Origin: Dendrobium chrysotoxum
Lineage: Eukaryota; Streptophyta; Magnoliopsida; Asparagales; Orchidaceae
Reading direction: 5' to 3'
Assembly (NCBI GenBank): GCA_019925795.1
Contig: CM034315.1
Location: 24,471,867 to 24,535,866 of the forward strand
DNA: 64,000 bases
The translations under genes and the position numbers were made by a program. A model generated the notes under the pieces. It had not been told where the DNA came from. It did no database searches and was given only the letters and a program-made list of their open reading frames with translations. How positions within the stretch are numbered: position 1 is the first letter of the stretch; each line of letters opens with the position of its first letter. Shown in pieces: positions 57,159-64,000 of the stretch.

Positions 57159-60100
57159 CTAGTTTTATTGCACGCACATTAAATGCATGTGAATAAAAAT
57201 TTAAAAATAAAAATTCATATCTTGAATATTTATTAACATTATCATTCTTAAAAATATTAAATTTATCGCTATAAATAATTATAATTATTAATTATTTTAA
57301 TTAAGAGTTAGATTTTTGTTTTGTTAAAATCATAGTAGAAAAAAATATATTAATATAATTTTACAATTCAATATTGAAAAATTCATAATTTTTCTCTATA
57401 GAACTAATAATACAATAAAACTAATCATTTAATATTTTAACCAAAAAAAGCACAATTTTTTATTATAAATAAGATATTATAACATTATATTTATATATTA
57501 AATTCAAATTATAAGAGGAATTTTATCTTAAAATTGACCATGCACTAAATGAACATTATAATAATTTTTAAAGTGAGCACAAAAACAATAAAAATGCATA
57601 ATCATTAAGTCAACTTTTCAGGATTGTACAATATAATCAGGTATGGTAAGAATTTAAAATTAATAACTATATAATATAATCATATTTATAATATATGTAA
57701 TTTGAAAATAATGAAATCCAAATTATAATTAAAAACGGTATGAAACATAATTATAATTAACAAGGGTATGAAACAAAAATTTTCTAAAATTTGTGAGAAA
57801 GAAATAATCTTTGGAAGATAAATTTAATATCTTAGATAGTATTCTAGAAATACACAAATGAAAAATAGGAATGTATAAATCTAACGAAAAAAGAAGGATG
57901 TAAAAATTTGGTGACAGAAGTTGTGAATGATTTTAATCATACTATTTCAATTGCAGAACGACATGAATGGAATTTGGATCAAATTACTAATTTTAAAAGT
58001 TAATCAAGTCACAAGTAAGCATCTAGGCCTTCAAGCTACCACAAAGTTGTATAAAATTCCTTATGGGGCAATAGTCTATTTAAGCAATTCTTACACAATG
58101 AGAACAATATTAAATTACTATATATAAATTACATGACGGCCTTGTAGAACAACCAACCTTTTTAATCTCTTTGATGACCCTTGTGATGAACCCATGGCAT
58201 ACCATAAAATCCATTGATATTACTTGAAATAGCATATATTATAACTATGATTATAACCATAGTTTTGGAGGCCTTTGAATCATTGAACCAGGTGATTCCT
58301 TTGCTAGTTGATCTAGAATTAAATGATAGATAATAAATGAGAGAGATTAGCATGATCAATCCTTTGATCAAATGGTGGTGCTGAACCATAATAATTACCT
58401 TCATCACTGCAACCAAAAATATAAGAATATTTATGAAAGTAAAAACTTTACAATTTGTTAAGAAAAGAAATTTGATCTACCTTTTTTATGAAATTTTTTG
58501 CGTTTAGATAACTAATGGCCAAGGCATAGTTATTGCTATTAAAGTTTTTTTCTTTTTTTGCAACTTTCTGCTTGTTTTCAAAAAATTTTGTGGCGAAGAA
58601 GGATTTCACGATCAAATTTATTGGTGTGGTAGCTAAAAAAAAGCTGTCCTTCAACTTTTGTCGACAGGGAAAAGCCACAGATTCAACAAAAGCCATAGAT
58701 TTGGGTCAGAAATCTTTGTTCTAAGATTATAATAGTGTGATTTCAAATAGTGGTATCTTCACAACTAATAAAAAAGTCATCATAAATTAATTTTTGCAAC
58801 AAGTTGATTTAATAATAAAATCTATAGAAAAAACACAAATTAAAAAGAAAGCACCTAAATCTACAGTTAAGCAAAAGCAAAGAAAAAAAAAAGTGAACTT
58901 CTATGATTTTCACTTCAATTCAAAATCAATCAGTCATAAAAAGACACAATGAAAGAAAGTCGACCAAAAATCAGTCAAATATATTGTTCTTTATTTTGCA
59001 TCCTATTTTTTTGTTATTTCAAAGTAGCTGATGCAAGAATGTTAGTAGAGAACAATAAACATGGTGATGGACTAAATTGGGAAACTTCAAGTTATCATGA
59101 GAGGTAGAAACATGAAGCTCAGCCTATATGTTCAAAGGTAGAAACATAAATGTGGGCCCAAGGAGAAATGCATAAAGAATACTTTTTGCATCTCAACACC
59201 ATATCAATTAGAAATAGGAAGCCCAAATATCCAAATATCCAAATATTTCAAAAACCTATCATTGAGGTAAGTTAATAATCCAGAAAAGAGATGGAAGAAG
59301 AAAATTAATATCCTGACTCGCTTGCTGCCGGTAGAATCTAATCTATCATGACCTGAAATCACATTAAGAAGAATTGCAACATTAGCAATACAAAAGCGAG
59401 TTTAAATAGCAAGATATAAGTATAATCAAGTTAAAATACGAACACATCTATTCATTTATTTAAAAAAAAGAAAAATATACAATTTAATTAATTTATCATG
59501 TAATATATTTAGTTTAAAATAAATTAAATAAGTTTAAGATTTATTCAATTAAATTTTAATCTAAATATGTTCAAGTAATTGTAAGGATAAAAAGGCTATT
59601 TTTTAATTCCAATATTTCTAATGGATAGTACAATCAAATGGATAACATAAAATTCATAAAAAAAAACAAGTAAAAAAAAACTGGAAAAAAATCAAAATTG
59701 ATGAAAAGTTAGAAGAAATAAGACGATTAAAGAAATCAAAAGAAGATATGAAAGAGCATAAATTCAAATTTTTTTGACCAAAATGACTATATATAACTAT
59801 TGAAAGCAATGATTTGGCACTTTTTAGCACAGGAAAATCCCAACAAAGACTTCCAATGAGTTTAAATCCAAACTAAATGAAAAAGAGGAAGATATCTTCC
59901 TATGGAATTACAATACGTAAAAGCAGGATGAAATTACCAGTAAATTAGTTTCTCCTGCTTTGCACCCAAGCCGATCAAAAAGGAAGGTCAATCTATCTTC
60001 TTAACTTTAGTCGCCTCCTAAAAGCTACGAAATTGGTGAAAGATTTGAGGGTTCTTTCAAGTGATCAACAACAAACATAAAAGAAGAAGAACACAGAAAG

Positions 60101-60897
60101 AGAGAAAAAGAGAGAAGTTAGGGATTTCTCAATAGGTAAAGTTGCTCCAATACCTAACCAAAGAGCTACTGCTTTACCGATCAAAAAGAGTGCTGTAGCT
60201 ACTGGACGACGAAATAGATTTTAGAAGTTATGGATTTTATGTTAAGCAATATTGTGTGTTGATTAGGAATATTAGAATATTAAAAACTAAATGTAGTCGG
60301 CCCATTTGGTGCTACCTTGGAATTGAGAACAATACAAATAGTCTAGAGCAATTCCAACAAGAGAGAAAGGCAATCTTGATAATAGCATTAAAAGAGAAAC
60401 AAAAGTTTTTTTACTGTAACAAGAAGAAACACTCAACCTTTTTCATCCGGGCTTAGGACTGGCATTGGTGCTTTTAAAAAATTTTTGTATAATGTTATCT
60501 TAAGCATCATATCACAAAATAAATACATCAACGCAAATTTTAGCAAATATAAGGCAAACACAAAATACAAAATAAATATATATAAAATTAAAAATCTTCA
60601 ATAAACACATTTAAAACTTCTTATAAGTATATTTAAGATAAAATAAATAATGCATATAAAGTATGAGTACAAAGATAAAATATTTTACAAAGTAATTTGA
60701 TATTATAAATTGTTTAAAAGTGAATCTCCTAGGAATGCATGAATAGACATTAATTTGCATAATTATTATATTTTTTTAGATTTATTACTTTTTTTATAAT
60801 AGAATGAAAGGCCAAGGTAATTTGAGAAGAAATAAAACAGATGACCAAGATTTGATGGGGAAGAAAATTCAAGCTGTTTTTATAATAGTAGTATAGA
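57159..60897 (-). mobile_element. Probable non-autonomous Helitron (inner 5' end)
   Basis: On the minus strand the element begins TCTATACTACTATTATAAAA (5' end at 60897, preceded by A). It ends with an imperfect hairpin (CACATGCATTTAATGTGCGTG, about 57171-57191), then CAATAAAACTAG at 57159, followed by T. A 5' TC, a 3' hairpin about ten bases from CTAG, and insertion between A and T are the Helitron signature. No Rep-helicase coding is recognised inside. Short open frames at 57927-58127, 58162-58416 and 58448-58696 show no known domain; they might be decayed captured sequence. Confidence 0.65.
60759..60897 (-). repeat. Helitron 5' terminal block, copy 1
   Basis: About 140 bp, from TTAATTTGCATAATTATTAT through GAATGAAAGGCC, GACCAAGATTTGATGGGGAA and TTTTTATAATAGTAGTATAGA. 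It is repeated at 62984-63127 with roughly 85-90% identity by eye. Confidence 0.8.
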
Positions 60898-62983
60898 TAA
60901 ATCAGAAATAAAATGGATGGCTAGTAGAGACCCTTTTCTAATGAAAACATGCCTACAATATCAATCATAAAACAGATAAATCAGAAAGAAATGTTACAAT
61001 TTTCCTTGCCAGGCCTAATGCATCCCTAACAACAATAAAAACCTTCCCTCCCATCATTGAGTTGCTTTGAGCATGGCAACTCTAGGAATGCATTAATGGC
61101 TCATGTGGTTTCTGAATTTACTTAAAACAAAACTTTTCAGCACATCTTGGCTCCTTATGGATACGTGAGTTACATCTTCTGGGCAAAAATGGAGCAAAAT
61201 TTCAAAGCAGTGGATTCTGGTTATTTGCCGGATCAAACAAACTTTACTTTCTCGTACCAGCATGCAGCTTAGTATTTCCATTGGCATATTCTTTGGATGA
61301 CTGTCATAAAGTTGATGACAGTACGCTAATATATTTAGACATTTGACTCGCAAAAATGTAGACTATTTATGCTACTACTTAAAAGATGGCTTGTGATTGT
61401 ACCAATTTATGATCACAATATTTCAATTTTAAAAACAACTCACTCTTTCGTTAAATCCTTCTCTTTGAATTCTAAAGGATGCATATGATTCTAAAACTTA
61501 GAATTCAAAGCATAAAATTGTTAACATGTATAAATATTACAAGCAGATTGTGAATGTATAATGTATATAAATTCATGTAAATACCAAAAGTTAATTATAA
61601 TTTTGAATAGCGACCCTTTAAATTTTTTTCTAAAACAGTAGATTCTAATGGATTTTTATAAATAAAAAATTTGATAAATAACCATACTGCAATCAAAGAA
61701 TCTCAATCAAATCGGTTTTTTTTGTATCATTATTTATTAGAATAATGATGGAATAAATAAGTTTAAATTGGAAAGAAGTGTTCAAATTCTCAGTTACGGC
61801 ATTTACATCTCCAGATTTACATGATGAGGATCCTTAAAAGCATCATCCGAGTAATTAAATGATCCAAGAAGGCTCATGAAGCTAGCAAAGCGACAAATAC
61901 AGTGAAACACAATTCAAAGAAGATAAAACAAGCAGTTAAGTTTTCTAAATTTAAAGATACAAGTTGATATAAAATTAACTTTAAGCATCATAATTATTAC
62001 CAATCATCAAAGAAATATGCAGGGTTTATGATGGGGGCATGATGGAAAATTTTCTTAAGCTATATCATGCATCAACTTCATGAGCAAAGATTCCAATACT
62101 AACCCACTCTACAATTAAAAAAAAAAAACATCAAACTGCTTACAGCAACAGACAAAAAACATAAAAGCAAACAACAACAAAAAGCATAAAATTTAAGAAT
62201 TTCCTAAGATCTCATAGATCATCAGAGCTAATAATACTCTTTTAAGATTTCTTATATACAATCAGAAAGCTGAAAAAAGCAATCTAAGATTTGATGTACT
62301 TACCATTCAAGGACCTCCAAGCAAATCCCTCCGTGGCCAAATGTGGACTTATTGGGCTTTTCTCTTTTGGCACTAATAATCAGAGAGAGGGAGAAAAACG
62401 TAATGATGAGAGGGGATATATGACGTTAACTGCTTGTTTTAACAAATATTTATGACGGAGGAAGAGAACGGAACAACAGTTATCTCAAGGAGGAGAAGTG
62501 AATCGTTTGTTGGAAGGTTTGAAGAAACGTTTTATGCATCAACTTGGAGTTCATCTTCCAGAAGTGAAAAAACGTAAACGAAGTTCATAACTGAAAAAAT
62601 TGGAGAGAGGAACTTGATTGAAGAAACGTTTAAGAAGTTTAATATACCAAATTAATTGGAGTAAAAAACGTGCGAGTGCCCTAAATGCCGGTAAGAAGAA
62701 GCGTGAAAGAAGTTGAGGAGACCGAAAAATCAGGAGACAGAAACCTATCAGAGACGGGTGAGCGGAGGAAGCTAGGGCAAGCCGAAGAGTCAAGGAAGAC
62801 GGAGGATATCGCGAAGCAGGCGAGGCGATATTAAGTAACCGAAACATTAGTAGGTAAAATTAAATTATATAGAGGGAAACGTTAACAGATTAAACTGAAG
62901 AATAAAAATTTATTTGTTTGAGGAAGGAAATTTAAGCCTCATTTATTTATATAATTATTTTATTAGGTACATGTAATGGATAT
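60898..62983. other. Sequence between the two Helitron 5' ends
   Basis: It may be the outer part of a longer Helitron. A GC-normal patch at 62680-62850 (minus frame 62551-62847, rich in Ser, Leu and Arg) looks like a decayed exon or leader but is not identifiable. The frame 61093-61353 (-) is also unidentified. Confidence 0.4.
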
Positions 62984-63127
62984 TAATTTGCATAATTATT
63001 ATATTTTCTGATTTATTAATTTTTTATAATAGAATGAAGGGCCCAGATAATTTAAGAAGAAATAAAACGGATGGTCAAGATTTGATGGGGAAGGAAATTC
63101 AAACGGCTTTTATAATAGTAGTATAGA
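62984..63127 (-). repeat. Helitron 5' terminal block, copy 2 (outer 5' end)
   Basis: It repeats the block at 60759-60897. The minus strand starts TCTATACTACTATTATAAAA at 63127 and is preceded by A, so it is itself a valid-looking 5' terminus. Confidence 0.75.
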
Positions 63128-63242
63128 TATAAAATAGTTATTTAACAAATTTTTGACGTTATCATCAACTTTTATGACGTAAAAATATTTATGCTTTCTT
63201 AAGAAAACACAATTTTTTTTTTAAAATTTCCTGAGAAAAGGC

Positions 63243-63664
63243 TCCATGACAGATAAGCATAATATTAAGTAAAGTGTTTTTGAGATGAGGATGCTCAAGT
63301 GGATGAGTGGATTTACTTTTAGAGACAGGATACGAAACGAGCATATCCGTGAAAAGGTTGGAGTAGCTCCAATGATAGATAAGATTAGAGAGTGTCGTCT
63401 TAGATGGTTTTGTCATGTAAAACTGCAGCCTTTCGATGACCCTATTAGAAGAGTAGATGTATTAGATTTGGCCTATGTTAAGAAAGGTAGATGTAGACCT
63501 AAAAAAACTTGGTTAGAAAATATTAGAAATGAGCTTTCTTTATTAGATTTAAATGATAATTTGACGCTTAACATGATACAATGGAGAAAAAGGATTCATG
63601 TAGCCGTTCCCACATAGTGGAATAAAGGTTTGATGTTGTTCTTGTTGTTGTTATTATTGTATTA
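63243..63664 (+). mobile_element. 5'-truncated RTE-type LINE tail
   Basis: The open frame 63285-63617 reads MRMLKWMSGFTFRDRIRNEH, IREKVGVAPMIDKIRECRLR, WFCHVKLQPF, DPIRRVD, GRCRPKKTWLENIRNELSLL and QWRKRIHVAVPT. This is the C-terminus typical of plant RTE-clade LINE polyproteins. The stop is followed by TGGAATAAAG and a TTGTTGTTGTTATT tail, the usual simple-sequence 3' end. TCCTGAGAAAAGGC (63229-63242) and TCCTAAGAAAAGGC (63665-63678) flank the piece, giving a 14-bp target duplication with one mismatch. Endonuclease and RT are absent because of 5' truncation, so it is dead on arrival. Confidence 0.85.
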
Positions 63665-63678
63665 TCCTAAGAAAAGGC

Positions 63679-64000
63679 AAAAATGCTTTGCATTTTCTTA
63701 AGAAAATAATGAAATCATAAAATATTTTTTTCATTTTTTTGAAAGAGCACAAAATATTTTAAAATTTTGTATCCATTTTAATTTAATCTTATTTTACTTA
63801 TGTAATTTTATATGATGCTACATTTAAAATTTGTCAAAAAAAAAAAAAATCTTTATATGCCTCCTAATTTATGTAGTTGATTAAGTATGAGTGTTAATAC
63901 TTTTCTCAAAGAAATATACTAGAAAGTTTATTTCACACCAAAATATGTTTTATATACTCACTATATAAGAAGAGTGATGTTCCATCCTCCAACAGCAGAG
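63679..64000. other. AT-rich end of window
   Basis: Nothing is recognised apart from short A runs. Confidence 0.5.

Noticed and set aside
60100..60230. Captured membrane-protein exon (minus strand, hydrophobic reading)
   Set aside because: A short hydrophobic reading can be seen, but the frame is soon broken and I cannot match it to a family.

Overview
This window looks like an intergenic stretch of a nuclear angiosperm genome. It is AT-rich and full of microsatellites and transposable-element remains of typical plant families: Ty1/copia, Ty3/gypsy, L1-type and RTE-type LINEs, CACTA, hAT, Helitron, tRNA-derived SINEs and MITEs. I find one convincing host protein-coding gene in 64 kb. It is a single-exon AP2/ERF transcription factor of the ERF5/ERF6-like type at 48724-49482 (+). 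The sequence does not let me name the species.

Left part (1-13 kb): a GC-rich minisatellite inside a fold-back element (1135-2557); a small CACTA element with a matching 3-bp target duplication (3018-3700); two adjacent MITEs (5019-5269); a 30-bp minisatellite (6017-6415) next to a dispersed repeat; and a heavily mutated Ty3/gypsy chromovirus-like relic on + (about 7830-11690).

Second part (13-31 kb): a SINE; a nearly full-length L1-type LINE (about 13650-18850) whose ORF1 and ORF2 overlap as TAATG and whose ORF2 has two frameshifts; a second CACTA element (22574-23579); and a hAT transposase fragment joined to a copia gag-integrase fragment in the opposite orientation (26986-29470).

Third part (31-48 kb): very AT-rich sequence with two diverged, oppositely oriented copies of one long unidentified repeat (about 31200-34090 and 36945-41480); a tandem family rich in GGTTGAC/GTCAACC (43304 to about 44130); a hAT-type element with a perfect 8-bp target duplication (42206-43050); and a SINE with long target duplications (47833-47957).

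Right part (48-64 kb): the ERF gene; a structurally complete but coding-dead copia element, convergent with it (49752-54317; two 239-bp LTRs, target duplication AAGAT); a telomere-type motif beside a tRNA-derived insertion (55318-55445); a probable Helitron on the minus strand with two 5' termini (57159 to 60897 or 63127); and a 5'-truncated RTE LINE tail (63243-63664).

The genes do not form a pathway. The window is best read as one regulatory gene in a nest of layered transposon insertions. I found no CRISPR array, operon, functional tRNA/rRNA gene or clearly new biological system. The most informative observations are the insertion boundaries, the LINE ORF junction and the changed C-terminus of the ERF protein.
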